DNA from: Firmicutes bacterium CAG:555
Lineage (GTDB): Bacteria > Bacillota > Clostridia > Oscillospirales > Oscillospiraceae
DNA: 21,855 nucleotides
Direction of reading: 5' to 3'
Assembly: GCA_000431075.1 (NCBI GenBank)
Contig: HF986907.1
Coordinates: 1 to 21,855, forward strand
Shown: positions 1 through 7,198 of the stretch, one piece after another
How positions within the stretch are numbered: the first letter of the stretch is position 1
Layout of the letters: each line of letters opens with the position of its first letter
Program-made: the position numbers and the translations under genes
Notes under the pieces: generated by a model
Told to the model about the DNA's origin: nothing
The model's database searches: none
What the model saw: the letters and a program-made list of their open reading frames with translations, nothing else

Positions 1-26
1 GCAAAACAAAGAAAAGTTGGCATAAA

Positions 27-1028
27 TTACTCTATCCCCATCGCCCGCTTGAACTTCGGCAGGACGCCGATGCCGTTTGTGCGGTGGGGCGGGAGCTGAT
101 AGATATCGTGCCCGGGAAAGTCGTTGCCCTCGATGAGCAGCGGACCGTTATCCGTCACGCACACATCCCAGCCGACTATGCCCACCTGCGGCACGACCTG
201 TCCGGCCTTCTTGACCATGTCCAGAACCTCGTCCCACAGCGGCACCTGAAAGCCCTTGATCGCAACGCCGGTGAGAGGATGCACATCGTAAAGATTGTGG
301 CTCTTGTCCAGCGCCGGATATATAATTTTTCCGCAGTCCTCCTCGATGGGAACGACCATGCCGCCGTTGTTGAAATTATCGACATAGCGGCCGTTGCCGA
401 TGCGCAGATACGCCGCCACGACATTGGTGACGCTGCCTTGCGTGAAGGTGATGACACGGCAGGTGTTTACGGAATTGGGGTGCAGCGCCATGAGATCGTG
501 ATGCTGCACTACGCACTCCTCAAGTATGACCTGATGGCCGTTTTTGAGGTGCTCGTACAGGTCGCCGTCATATTCTGCGGCGTTTATCTTCTCGATGCCC
601 TTGCCGCACATGCCGTCGACAGGCTTCGACATGAACACGGGGTGCTTTTTCACAAACCCGTCAAACTCCTCCCTCGTGGCGGTGGACATATCCAGCCAGT
701 CACGGTGCATGAATTCGGAAAAGTTCTTTGCGAACTTGAGCTTGTCTTCAATTTCCGGCATGTACTTCGGGTCGTTGAAGCGCTTGATAAAGCCGTTGTT
801 TATGCCCCTCGTGACTATCGTCTTGCGCTGGGCACGGTTGAGGTCATACATCTCGAACAGGGCATAATCCATGTAGCCTGCCTGATATACAAGGCCGCAC
901 CAGACCATGTCGAAAAAGATAAACAGCTTGCACTTGCCGCTTTTTTTGTGCACCTCGTCTATCTTCTGGAAGAACTGCCTGTAGTTCATCCCGGCGATGC
1001 GGCGGATAAGATATTTCAGTTTGCCCAT
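27..1028 (-). CDS. ATP-grasp protein of the sugar-transfer-associated type
   Basis: This is a 333-residue protein resembling the sugar-transfer-associated ATP-grasp family (ATPgrasp_ST), soluble enzymes usually found in surface polysaccharide or peptide-ligation settings. Visible ATP-grasp features, numbered from the chosen start, are a lysine and glycine-rich loop (FMSKPVDGMCGKGIEK, about 132-147), the hinge-like ILEE (168-171), NTCRVIT (188-194), an NNGGM loop (220-224), GWDV (286-289) and the metal-binding-like LIEGN (298-302). The frame is open further upstream, but I chose the ATG at 1028. It has a GCGAGG ribosome binding site 6 nt upstream, and the upstream ATG at 1058 lies about at the predicted transcription start. 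The gene is transcribed divergently from folD. The substrate cannot be read from the sequence and no glycosyltransferase is visible beside it; the downstream side is outside the window. The family call is fairly secure, the role is not. Confidence 0.82.
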   Translation of the reverse strand: MGKLKYLIRRIAGMNYRQFFQKIDEVHKKSGKCKLFIFFDMVWCGLVYQAGYMDYALFEMYDLNRAQRKTIVTRGINNGFIKRFNDPKYMPEIEDKLKFAKNFSEFMHRDWLDMSTATREEFDGFVKKHPVFMSKPVDGMCGKGIEKINAAEYDGDLYEHLKNGHQVILEECVVQHHDLMALHPNSVNTCRVITFTQGSVTNVVAAYLRIGNGRYVDNFNNGGMVVPIEEDCGKIIYPALDKSHNLYDVHPLTGVAIKGFQVPLWDEVLDMVKKAGQVVPQVGIVGWDVCVTDNGPLLIEGNDFPGHDIYQLPPHRTNGIGVLPKFKRAMGIE

Positions 1029-1059
1029 AGCGAGCCTCGCTTTCAGATTAGTAAACATT

Positions 1060-1087
1060 ATTCTACCACACAGCGACCAAAAATCAA
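1060..1087 (-). promoter_or_regulatory. Promoter of the ATP-grasp gene
   Basis: On the minus strand, TTGATT (1082-1087) and TAGAAT (1060-1065) are separated by 16 nt. Predicted transcription starts near 1053, just inside the longer open frame, which supports the start codon at 1028. Confidence 0.6.
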
Positions 1088-1129
1088 GCATGAGGGACGC
1101 AATTTCGCCCGATAGCGGACGGCACCCTG

Positions 1130-1158
1130 TTGACTAACGCTCGGTAGTTTGATACAAT
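1130..1158 (+). promoter_or_regulatory. Promoter of the folD operon
   Basis: TTGACT (1130-1135) and TACAAT (1153-1158) are separated by exactly 17 nt and lie 27 nt upstream of the folD start. The ATP-grasp promoter faces the other way about 40 nt to the left, so this is a divergent promoter region. Confidence 0.75.
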
Positions 1159-1184
1159 TACAGTAATATATAGAGGTGATTTAT

Positions 1185-2036
1185 ATGGCAGTAATAATTG
1201 ACGGCAAGGCGCTTGCCGCTAAAATATGCGCCGAGGTGGCGGTCGAGGCTGCCAAGCTTCCGAGAAAGCCGAAGCTTGCCGCCGTGCTGGTGGGCAATGA
1301 TCCCGCCTCACAGATATATGTGCGCAACAAGGAGCGTGACTGCGTAAAGTGCGGCATCGACAGCGTGCGCTGCGATCTACCCGAGGAGACGACGCAGGCA
1401 GATCTTTTGGAGCTTATAGGCGCACTCAACGCCGATGAGAGCGTTGACGGCATTTTGGTGCAGCTTCCGCTGCCCGGGCATATAGACGAGAGCGTTGTTA
1501 TAAACGCCATCCGCCCCGACAAGGATATCGATGCCTTCCACCCGATGAATGTCGGCCGCATGATAGTCGGCGAGCCTGCGCTCTGGCCGTGCACGCCGAT
1601 GGGCATCATGGAGATGTTCAGGGAATACGGCATCTCGCTTGACGGCAAGGTGTGCGTCATGGTCGGCCGCAGCAACATCGTCGGCAGACCCATGGCACTT
1701 TTGATGCTGCGGGCAAACGGCACGGTCGTGTGCTGCCACAGCCACACGCAAAACCTTGCCGAAATGACCCGTCAGGCGGATATATTGGTCGTTGCCGCCG
1801 GAAGCCCGAGGCTCATAACCGGCGACATGGTGAAGGACGGCGTTGTCGTCATCGATGTCGCCATGAACCGTGACCCCGAGACGGGGAAATTCTTCGGCGA
1901 TGTCGTGTTTGACGAGGTCGCCAAGAAGGCAGCGTTCATCACGCCGGTGCCCGGCGGCGTAGGGCCGATGACGAGGGCGATGCTCATGAAAAACATTTTG
2001 ACCGCGGCTCAGCAGCACAGGGAGACACACAAATGA
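1185..2036 (+). CDS. folD: Bifunctional methylenetetrahydrofolate dehydrogenase/cyclohydrolase FolD
   Basis: This is a 283-residue cytosolic enzyme that interconverts 5,10-methylene-THF, 5,10-methenyl-THF and 10-formyl-THF with NADP. The length is normal for the family. Both family signatures are present: the catalytic Y-x3-K within IYVRNKERDCVKCGI near the N-terminus, and PGGVGPMTRAMLMKN near the C-terminus. Between them are the folate-site segment QLPLPGHID, the DKDIDAFHP block and the dinucleotide-binding VGRSNIVGRP. I chose the ATG at 1185 because GAGGTG sits 6 nt upstream; the in-frame GTG at 1176 lies inside that ribosome binding site. The stop overlaps the next start as ATGA, so FolD and the PspC gene were translationally coupled. 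FolD serves one-carbon metabolism; its link to the downstream envelope genes appears to be only co-transcription. Confidence 0.97.
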   Translation: MAVIIDGKALAAKICAEVAVEAAKLPRKPKLAAVLVGNDPASQIYVRNKERDCVKCGIDSVRCDLPEETTQADLLELIGALNADESVDGILVQLPLPGHIDESVVINAIRPDKDIDAFHPMNVGRMIVGEPALWPCTPMGIMEMFREYGISLDGKVCVMVGRSNIVGRPMALLMLRANGTVVCCHSHTQNLAEMTRQADILVVAAGSPRLITGDMVKDGVVVIDVAMNRDPETGKFFGDVVFDEVAKKAAFITPVPGGVGPMTRAMLMKNILTAAQQHRETHK

Positions 2037-2134
2037 AAAAGAGACTTTTCAGAAGCACAAGAGACAAGAAATTAGGCGGCGTATGCGGAGGCTTGGCGGA
2101 GTATTTCGACATTGACCCGACGCTTGTGCGCTTA

Positions 2135-2447
2135 AGTTGACGGGAGCCGAACACTATCGGTTTTGACGGGCAGCTTTCCGCCCATGCTTCGCTAAATCCC
2201 TAGCCCATATATGTCCATTATGCCCGTCGGGCTTTATCTTTGCCTGAACGAAAATCTGCTCCGTCAAAACTGCAAGGCATCTGTCAGTGATGTTTTTCGA
2301 GGGATTTTCGGCTTTCTTTGGCGCGTGTTTTTAGAGGGATTTTCGGCTTTCTTTGGTGAAGTCGGGCGGCTGCCCGTCGAGACAAAAAAGGTGAAAAGCA
2401 CCGAAAGGGCACACTGACAGACGATAGGGATTCGGCTCCCGTCAACT
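2135..2447. mobile_element. 313-bp MITE-like element with 17-bp perfect terminal inverted repeats
   Basis: The ends are AGTTGACGGGAGCCGAA (2135-2151) and its exact reverse complement (2431-2447). The dinucleotide TA lies immediately outside each end, so the palindrome can be read as 19 bp. There is no convincing coding frame. The interior is rich in further inverted repeats: CTATCG 2154-2159 with CGATAG 2422-2427; GTTTTGACGG 2160-2169 with its complement at 2261-2270; GACGGGCA 2165-2172 with TGCCCGTC 2221-2228; CTGTCAGTG 2281-2289 with its complement at 2412-2420. It also holds a 35-bp tandem repeat. TA flanks are typical of elements moved by IS630/Tc1-type transposases, but no transposase is present and no second copy was found in this window. 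A non-autonomous element is the best reading. Confidence 0.75.
2291..2356. repeat. Two-copy 35-bp tandem repeat inside the element
   Basis: Positions 2291-2321 and 2326-2356 match over 31 bp with one mismatch, at a period of 35 bp. The core is GAGGGATTTTCGGCTTTCTT followed by TGG. Confidence 0.9.
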
Positions 2448-2545
2448 TACTGGGCGTTTGTGAGCCTCGCATCGATAGGCTGCGGCGTGCTTGCGTACTT
2501 TATTGCATGGATCATAATACCCGAGGATAACGGAGGAGTAATTTA

Positions 2546-3139
2546 ATGAGTAAATCACTGAAAACGGTTCAGACCGTCTGCAAGGTCTGCATGGTTCTTG
2601 CCGAGATAGCGTTCGTGCTGCTTGTTGTCGGTGCGGTGCTGATGCTCGCCTGCGGCATTTTCATCGGCTCAGGCAAGATGGATGCGCTGCTTAGCAGCGG
2701 TGCTCTCGCTCTCAACGAGATGCTTCAGCAGTACGGCGCAACGCAGGAATATGTGACGGCGGTGCTTGTCTGCATGACCATCATAATCGCTGCGGAAGCC
2801 GTCGTTGCGAAGTTTATAAATGTGTACTTCAAGCACGAGCTCAAGGCCGGCACGCCCTTCACTTTTGAGGGCGCAAAGGAGATGCTCCGTCTCGGCATAA
2901 TCACCATCGCAGTTCCCGCCGGCGCAAGCCTTGCTGCAACCATAGTTTTCGGCATTATGGCGGTGGGCAGCGGGCTTGACAGGGAGTTCAACTTTGAAAT
3001 TTCGCTCGGCATGGGCCTTATGTTCCTCGCTCTCTCGCCGCTGCTCAAGCACGGCACCGAGCTGAGGCTGCGTGCGAAGAACGCCGAGGAGAAGCTTGCC
3101 GAGAGTAAACCCGCCGACAGTGAAGAAGATAATTTATAA
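2546..3139 (+). CDS. DUF2975-like membrane protein
   Basis: This is a 197-residue protein with about four hydrophobic membrane segments (roughly residues 15-40, 70-90, 110-135 and 150-165) and a charged C-terminal tail (KNAEEKLAESKPADSEED). The soluble stretch HELKAGTPFTFEGAKEMLRLG resembles the PFT-x-E-x-AK signature of DUF2975 membrane proteins. Function is unknown; in other genomes such proteins often sit beside a small helix-turn-helix regulator, which is absent here. The start is well supported: GGAGGAG lies just upstream and the ATG overlaps the stop of the PspC gene (TAATG), so translation was probably coupled to PspC. The PspC truncation may therefore also lower expression of this gene. 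Confidence 0.6.
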   Translation: MSKSLKTVQTVCKVCMVLAEIAFVLLVVGAVLMLACGIFIGSGKMDALLSSGALALNEMLQQYGATQEYVTAVLVCMTIIIAAEAVVAKFINVYFKHELKAGTPFTFEGAKEMLRLGIITIAVPAGASLAATIVFGIMAVGSGLDREFNFEISLGMGLMFLALSPLLKHGTELRLRAKNAEEKLAESKPADSEEDNL

Positions 3140-3602
3140 TCCCCTCGTAATGCTGCTTTTGGGGCTTGCCGCCGGAGCGCTGACCCGCCTCGCCGATATC
3201 CACACGCAGATACTGTGCTCGGTGTTTTCCGAGCTTTCCGTGTGGATACTTGTCGGTGTTGTCATCGTCCTCGGCTGCGACAGCCGCCGCCGTGCCTGCC
3301 TTGATATTTTTCTGTTCTGCGCAGGCATGCTCATTACATATTACCTTGTCGCAGAATATACCAACGGCATTTGGGGCTGGAGCTTTGTCTACGGCTGGGC
3401 GGCGTTCACGCTGCTCACGCCGGTGCTCGCCTACCTCACATGGTTTGTAAAGTCCGGCGGCGTGTTTGGCAGGCTGATTTCCGTCGGCATAATCTTAGTC
3501 ACGCTCGCCTCAAGCGTGTTCTACGGCGGCCCGCATTTTTACGATATCATCATTTGTCTTGCCCTGGCCTACCTGCTGTTTGTGAAGAAGATACGAGCAT
3601 GA
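3120..3602 (+). CDS. Small multi-pass membrane protein of unknown function
   Basis: I chose the GTG at 3120 (protein beginning VKKIIYNPLVMLLLG), giving 160 residues with a 20-nt overlap into the end of the preceding gene. An earlier in-frame ATG at 3072 would add an arginine- and proline-rich leader unlike the rest. Neither start has a strong ribosome binding site, so translational coupling is likely. About five hydrophobic segments are visible, with the central sequence WSFVYGWAAFTLLTPVLAYL and a basic end (FVKKIRA). I do not recognise the family with certainty; a DUF6518-like protein is possible. It is the last gene of the folD-PspC-DUF2975 run and is followed directly by a terminator. Confidence 0.6.
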   Translation: MKKIIYNPLVMLLLGLAAGALTRLADIHTQILCSVFSELSVWILVGVVIVLGCDSRRRACLDIFLFCAGMLITYYLVAEYTNGIWGWSFVYGWAAFTLLTPVLAYLTWFVKSGGVFGRLISVGIILVTLASSVFYGGPHFYDIIICLALAYLLFVKKIRA

Positions 3603-3633
3603 AAAAATCCCGTTCGAGATGAACGGGATTTTT
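3603..3633. terminator. Bidirectional terminator between convergent operons
   Basis: A 13-bp perfect stem (AAAAATCCCGTTC at 3603-3615 with its complement at 3621-3633) has a 5-nt loop. A-tracts and T-tracts flank it, so it can serve both the plus-strand folD operon and the minus-strand ferredoxin gene. Confidence 0.85.
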
Positions 3634-3646
3634 CCTATGTAGAAAA

Positions 3647-4054
3647 TTATTTCATCGTTATTGCATCGATGGGGCAGTGCCTCTCGCAGACGCCGCAGCC
3701 GTGACAATCCTCGGGCCTGGCGAGGAACGAAACATTGTGGATGGGGTTTTTCTCGTTGGGGATAATGTCGATGCAGTATGCGGGGCAGTCCTCCTCGCAG
3801 ATGCCGCAGCCGTCGCACACGGTGGTGTCGACAACGGGCTTTTTCCACTGCTCCTTGGGGATGAACTTGCAGGCCTTACCCTCGTTATCGAGAATGCTCT
3901 CGTACTCGCAGATATGGCTGCAAGCGCCGCAGTCGATGCAGCGGTTGGGGTCGATCTCGTGCTGCTCCTTCATTTCGCCGGAGATGGCCCTTACGGGGCA
4001 CAGCTGGGCGCAATCGTCGCAGCCGTTGCATTTATCGGTAATTTTATAAGCCAT
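3647..4054 (-). CDS. Polyferredoxin with four 4Fe-4S clusters
   Basis: This is a 135-residue cytosolic iron-sulfur protein, probably the electron carrier subunit for the oxidoreductase gene that precedes it. Four complete C-x2-C-x2-C-x3-C motifs are visible: Cys 9/12/15/19, 39/42/45/49, 80/83/86/90 and 117/120/123/127, three of them followed by P as in bacterial ferredoxins. There is no signal peptide or Tat motif. The gene starts 30 nt after the oxidoreductase stop, with TGGAG 7 nt before its ATG, and shares its promoter. The pairing resembles the known coupling of AOR-family catalytic subunits with multi-cluster ferredoxins (for example YdhV with YdhY in enterobacteria). The gene ends just before the shared terminator. 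Confidence 0.9.
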   Translation of the reverse strand: MAYKITDKCNGCDDCAQLCPVRAISGEMKEQHEIDPNRCIDCGACSHICEYESILDNEGKACKFIPKEQWKKPVVDTTVCDGCGICEEDCPAYCIDIIPNEKNPIHNVSFLARPEDCHGCGVCERHCPIDAITMK

Positions 4055-4084
4055 AATTTACTCCATTCTGCCGCTTTTTGCAGC

Positions 4085-5572
4085 TTACTGATTGCCCTTC
4101 CTGATGCCTAACTTCTTGAGCGCATCCTCGGAGGGAACGCCGTCCTTGGACCAGCCGCGAACGGCGAAATACGCCTTCTTGAGCTTGTCGGCGCCGTCCT
4201 TGGCCTCGACCTCGGTGGTCTCGCCGTCGGTCTTGCTTGCGCCTGCAAACAGGGTGGTCATGTATCTTTCAAGGGCGTAGCCGCGCTCGCCGCAGCGGAG
4301 GTACTTGCCGAGATTCATCTTCATGCCGACGGCATACTTCATCTCACGGTCGTGATGGAACACCGACAGCGGGAAGAACAGAAGCTGGGGGTGCTTGTTG
4401 AGGATGCTCAGCACGGGGCCTAACTTTGCGACCTTCTTGTTGAACGAAACGGTGATCGGGCTCTTGGGATCGGTAAACAGCACGGCGGGGAAGATGGCAT
4501 AGCCGGTGAACGGGCACTGGCCGGTGGCCTCGATGGCTTCGAACAGATCCTCCATGAGCATGCTCAGGTCGGCCTTTGCCTTGGGGCTGCCGCCGTCGAT
4601 GCGCATACCGAGATTGTCCAGAAATGCGGGGAAGCCGCTGAGCTCGTCGCCGCACAGCAGTGCAAGCGGCTCTTTCTCGGGGACATTGCTCTCGTCGTCG
4701 TTTATCTCAACTGCGTGCACGCACTTGATCGGGCAGGAAAGGCAGCCCTTTGCGGTCTCCGCTGCGGGTGCGGTGCTGCCGCCGTCTGTGAGTGCGGGAG
4801 TGCCGACGATGCTAAGTGCGCCGAGCTTCGGCAGCTGCTCGCCGGTGATGGGATGCTCTCTGAGGTAGCTTACCCACTTCTTGTTCCAAGCGGTGGTCTT
4901 TTTCTCGTTGCTGACAACGACATGCTTGTTACCGGAAACGGCGACGGCCTTGAGGTTCTTCCAGCCGAACACTGCGCCGATGCCGGAGCTGCCCTCGGCA
5001 CGGTCACGGCTGAAAACGCCGGCGTTCTCGCCGAACTCCTCGCCTGCGGTGCCGATGCCGACAATGCCGCACTTTACACGGCAGCCGTAGTCTCTGTCGA
5101 GAAGGTCACGGATCTGCTGCTCGGCGTCCGCCGGGCGCTTGCCCCATACATCCTCGTTGTCGGCATTGCGGAGAGTGAAGGTGTCGTTATAAATTTCGAG
5201 CCAGGAATGCTCGGGGCATTTACCGGTGAGAACGAGGGCGTCGTAGCCCGCTCTCTTGAGGTAGTAGCCGAAGGTACCGCCGCAGTTTGCGGAGGCGACG
5301 GTGCCGGTCTTTGCGGAAATTGCGGAAATGTTAAAGCGGCCGGAGCTGGGAGCACCCGTGCCGGTGAGAGGTCCGGTAGAGATAACGATAACATTCTCCT
5401 CGGACAGTGCCTCCTCCTTGCCGGTCAGGTGGTCGTAGAGAATTTTGGCGGCCATCGACTTGCCGCCGAGGTACAGTTCCTTTTCCTTGTCGCTCCACGG
5501 ATAGTCTTCGAGCTTACCGGTCGTAAGGTCGAATTTCGCAACTTTATCCATGTATCCGGAGTACTTGCTCAT
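4085..5572 (-). CDS. Short-form aldehyde ferredoxin oxidoreductase (tungsten/molybdenum type)
   Basis: A 495-residue relative of aldehyde ferredoxin oxidoreductase, which oxidises aldehydes to acids with ferredoxin as acceptor using a bis-pterin tungsten or molybdenum centre and a 4Fe-4S cluster. The N-terminal pterin-binding domain is well kept (YLGGKSMAAKILYDH, STGPLTGTGAPSSGRF, GTFGYYLKRAGYDALVLTG, GIGTAGEEF). Cluster cysteines are C277-x2-C280-x3-C284, with C353 (ATGQCPF) as the likely fourth. A DxxGL-like pterin motif is seen at 319-323 (DNLGM), and CGERGYALER (427-436) matches the family GERIxNLER segment. Classical enzymes are about 600 residues; here roughly 110 residues are missing between the two DxxG motifs. 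The ATG at 5572 has AAAGGA about 8 nt upstream; the frame stays open to 5653 without a better start. The substrate cannot be predicted. Confidence 0.85.
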   Translation of the reverse strand: MSKYSGYMDKVAKFDLTTGKLEDYPWSDKEKELYLGGKSMAAKILYDHLTGKEEALSEENVIVISTGPLTGTGAPSSGRFNISAISAKTGTVASANCGGTFGYYLKRAGYDALVLTGKCPEHSWLEIYNDTFTLRNADNEDVWGKRPADAEQQIRDLLDRDYGCRVKCGIVGIGTAGEEFGENAGVFSRDRAEGSSGIGAVFGWKNLKAVAVSGNKHVVVSNEKKTTAWNKKWVSYLREHPITGEQLPKLGALSIVGTPALTDGGSTAPAAETAKGCLSCPIKCVHAVEINDDESNVPEKEPLALLCGDELSGFPAFLDNLGMRIDGGSPKAKADLSMLMEDLFEAIEATGQCPFTGYAIFPAVLFTDPKSPITVSFNKKVAKLGPVLSILNKHPQLLFFPLSVFHHDREMKYAVGMKMNLGKYLRCGERGYALERYMTTLFAGASKTDGETTEVEAKDGADKLKKAYFAVRGWSKDGVPSEDALKKLGIRKGNQ

Positions 5573-5679
5573 TACATCAATCCTTTCAAATTTGCCTTGT
5601 GGGCATATCCGCCGTGACGGCTGACCGAAACCGCTTTGTGCGGGCCCCCCCAAAGAATAAAATTGTTAATTCCTAAACT
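5573..5679 (-). promoter_or_regulatory. GC-rich structured leader of the oxidoreductase operon
   Basis: From the predicted transcription start near 5679 to the ATG lies a leader of about 107 nt. Its 3' half can fold: GCCG-TCA-CGGC is a perfect small hairpin, and CTTTG and CAAAG bracket a G7 tract followed by CCCGCA. The leader is much longer than those of neighbouring genes and precedes a molybdopterin-type enzyme, so a cis-regulatory RNA is possible. I could not match it to a known riboswitch consensus. Confidence 0.35.
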
Positions 5680-5685
5680 TAGCCC

Positions 5686-5714
5686 ACTATATCACAAAAA
5701 ATCAGCGTTTTCAA
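5686..5714 (-). promoter_or_regulatory. Promoter of the oxidoreductase-ferredoxin operon
   Basis: On the minus strand, TTGAAA (5709-5714) and TATAGT (5686-5691) are separated by exactly 17 nt, in an AT-rich context. This is a near-consensus sigma-A promoter. Confidence 0.78.
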
Positions 5715-5750
5715 TATACAAACTTGCAGAGACTGCTAATATTTTATCAT

Positions 5751-5778
5751 AAAAAAACTCCCTTTTTGGGGAGTTTTA
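5751..5778 (-). terminator. Terminator after the MATE gene
   Basis: On the minus strand, AAAACTCCC and GGGAGTTTT form a 9-bp stem with a 6-nt loop and run into a T7 tract. It lies six bases past the MATE stop codon and just upstream of the next promoter. Confidence 0.85.
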
Positions 5779-5783
5779 GACAT

Positions 5784-7154
5784 TTATGCGCGTAATCGTC
5801 TATCTGCGTCACGCATGGCCTTGCGCAGGAAGAAGAAGCTGAAGACAAACGACACGATCTCGGCTATGAGGAAGCACCACCAGATGTTGTTCACATCGCC
5901 GGTGAGGCTCAGAAGATATGCCGCCGGTATGAGGGCGAATATCTGACGCATGCAGCTTGTGATGAGCGAGAACATGCTCTTGTTGAGCGCCTGACACGCA
6001 GAGCCTGCCACGATGCAGAATGCCGCAATGGGGAAGTGGAAGGCGATGCGCCTGAGCGCATGGGTGCCGATATCGAGCATCTCCGCCGAGGGGTTGAACG
6101 CCGACAGCAGCAGCCCCGGAGCAAGCTCAAACAGAGCAAGCCCCGTCAGCATGAACACCGCCGCAAACAGCACGCCGTATTTTATCGTGCGGTGGATGCG
6201 ATCGACCTTGCCTGCACCGTAGTTGTAGCCGATGATGGGGATAAGGCCGTTGTTTATGCCGAACACGGGCATGAAGAAAAAGCTTTGCAGCTTAAAGTAC
6301 GCACCGTACACGGCGACGGCGGTCTTGGTAAACGACACGAGCAGCAGGTTCATGATGTAGTTTGTCAGCGAGCCTATGCACATCATGATGATGGACGGGA
6401 AGCCAATTTCATAGATCTCGCCGATGATGCGTCCGTTGGGGCGGAAGAACTTAAGCCCGAGCGGGACCTCACGGTTGCGCTTGAGGTGGAAGAAAAGACC
6501 CAGCCCGGCGCCGACGGCCTGACCGATCACCGTTGCCACCGCTGCGCCCGCCGTGCCCATTGCGGGCAGGCCGCACCAGCCGTAGATGAAAAACGGGTCG
6601 AGCACTATATTCGTCACTGCGCCCGCCATCTGCGTCCACATGGAAAGCTTCGTCAGACTCGATGACTGCAAAAAGCGCTCGAAGGTTATCTCAAAATACA
6701 GGAATATCGAGCCCATGGAGACTATCTTAAGATAAGAGCCTGCGTAGTCACGCACGGCGGCATCGTCTATCTGCGTGTTTACGAACCACTGCGCACCGAA
6801 CACGCCGAAGGCAAACATCGCCGCCCAGCAGCACAGGCACAAAAACAGTGCGTTGCCCGCAACTCTGCCGGCTCTGTCACGGTCGTTAGCACCAAGCGCA
6901 CGGGATATGAGGCTTGACACGCCGACGCCCGTGCCGGTGGCGAGGCCTATCATGATATTCTGCGCCGGAAACACCAGCGACAGCGCCGTCAGGCAGTCCT
7001 CGGACACCTGAGCGACATAGATGCTGTCAACGATATTGTACAGCGCCTGCACGAGCATCGACAGCATTATCGGCACCGCAAGCGTAAGGAGCAGCTTGCC
7101 CTCCGGCATCTGCCCCATTCTGGCGGAGCTTATCCCGCCGTTTTTTTCGTTCAT
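5784..7154 (-). CDS. MATE-family multidrug/toxin efflux transporter
   Basis: A 456-residue integral membrane protein with about 12 hydrophobic segments in the two-bundle pattern of MATE (multi-antimicrobial extrusion) exporters, which expel organic cations or metabolites in exchange for Na+ or H+. The N-terminal block KLLLTLAVPIMLSMLVQALY and NIVDSIYVAQVSEDCLTALS, then FPAQNIMIGLATGTGVGVSSLISRALGA, is typical of the family, as is the start of the second half, FMPVFGINNGLIPIIGYNYGAG. The length is standard. The ATG at 7154 has CAGGAG about 10 nt upstream. It follows a TetR-family gene on the same strand, but a strong terminator lies between them, so it probably has its own control. Only weak promoter-like sequences are visible upstream, together with a 12-bp direct repeat. 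The substrate is unknown. Confidence 0.93.
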   Translation of the reverse strand: MNEKNGGISSARMGQMPEGKLLLTLAVPIMLSMLVQALYNIVDSIYVAQVSEDCLTALSLVFPAQNIMIGLATGTGVGVSSLISRALGANDRDRAGRVAGNALFLCLCCWAAMFAFGVFGAQWFVNTQIDDAAVRDYAGSYLKIVSMGSIFLYFEITFERFLQSSSLTKLSMWTQMAGAVTNIVLDPFFIYGWCGLPAMGTAGAAVATVIGQAVGAGLGLFFHLKRNREVPLGLKFFRPNGRIIGEIYEIGFPSIIMMCIGSLTNYIMNLLLVSFTKTAVAVYGAYFKLQSFFFMPVFGINNGLIPIIGYNYGAGKVDRIHRTIKYGVLFAAVFMLTGLALFELAPGLLLSAFNPSAEMLDIGTHALRRIAFHFPIAAFCIVAGSACQALNKSMFSLITSCMRQIFALIPAAYLLSLTGDVNNIWWCFLIAEIVSFVFSFFFLRKAMRDADRRLRA

Positions 7155-7174
7155 TTCAATTCAACTCCTGTTGG

Positions 7175-7197
7175 TCAGATAGGCGCTCAGATAGGCG
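7175..7197. repeat. 12-bp-spaced direct repeat upstream of the MATE gene
   Basis: TCAGATAGGCG occurs at 7175-7185 and again at 7187-7197, between the TetR terminator and the MATE ribosome binding site. It is placed where a regulator of MATE could bind, but this is inference from position only. Confidence 0.6.
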
Positions 7198-7198
7198 T

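Larger units (their letters stand above)
2033..2546 (+). pseudogene. PspC-domain protein gene split by a 313-bp element
   Basis: The first part (2033-2134) encodes 34 residues with the PspC hallmark LGGVCGGLAEYFDIDPTLVRL, then meets an in-frame TGA at 2138-2140 inside the inserted element. The second part (2448-2546) encodes the matching transmembrane half, YWAFVSLASIGCGVLAYFIA followed by WIIIPEDNGGVI, and a stop. Removing 2135-2447 joins TTA to TAC in frame and gives a 66-residue protein, a usual size for small PspC-domain proteins. The family consists of small membrane proteins related to phage-shock protein C, linked to envelope stress. The start overlaps the folD stop (ATGA) and the stop TAA overlaps the ATG of the next gene, so the operon was tightly coupled. 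As it stands, only a 35-residue truncated peptide would be made. Confidence 0.85.

Noticed and set aside
2135..2447. Self-splicing intron inside the PspC gene
   Set aside because: At 313 bp with 17-bp terminal inverted repeats it is too short for a typical group II intron. No domain V or group I core was recognised, and the symmetric ends fit a DNA element better.
2211..2472. Small open frames within the inserted element
   Set aside because: They have no ribosome binding site, one runs through the tandem repeat, another crosses the element boundary into the PspC tail in the wrong frame, and none resembles a known protein.
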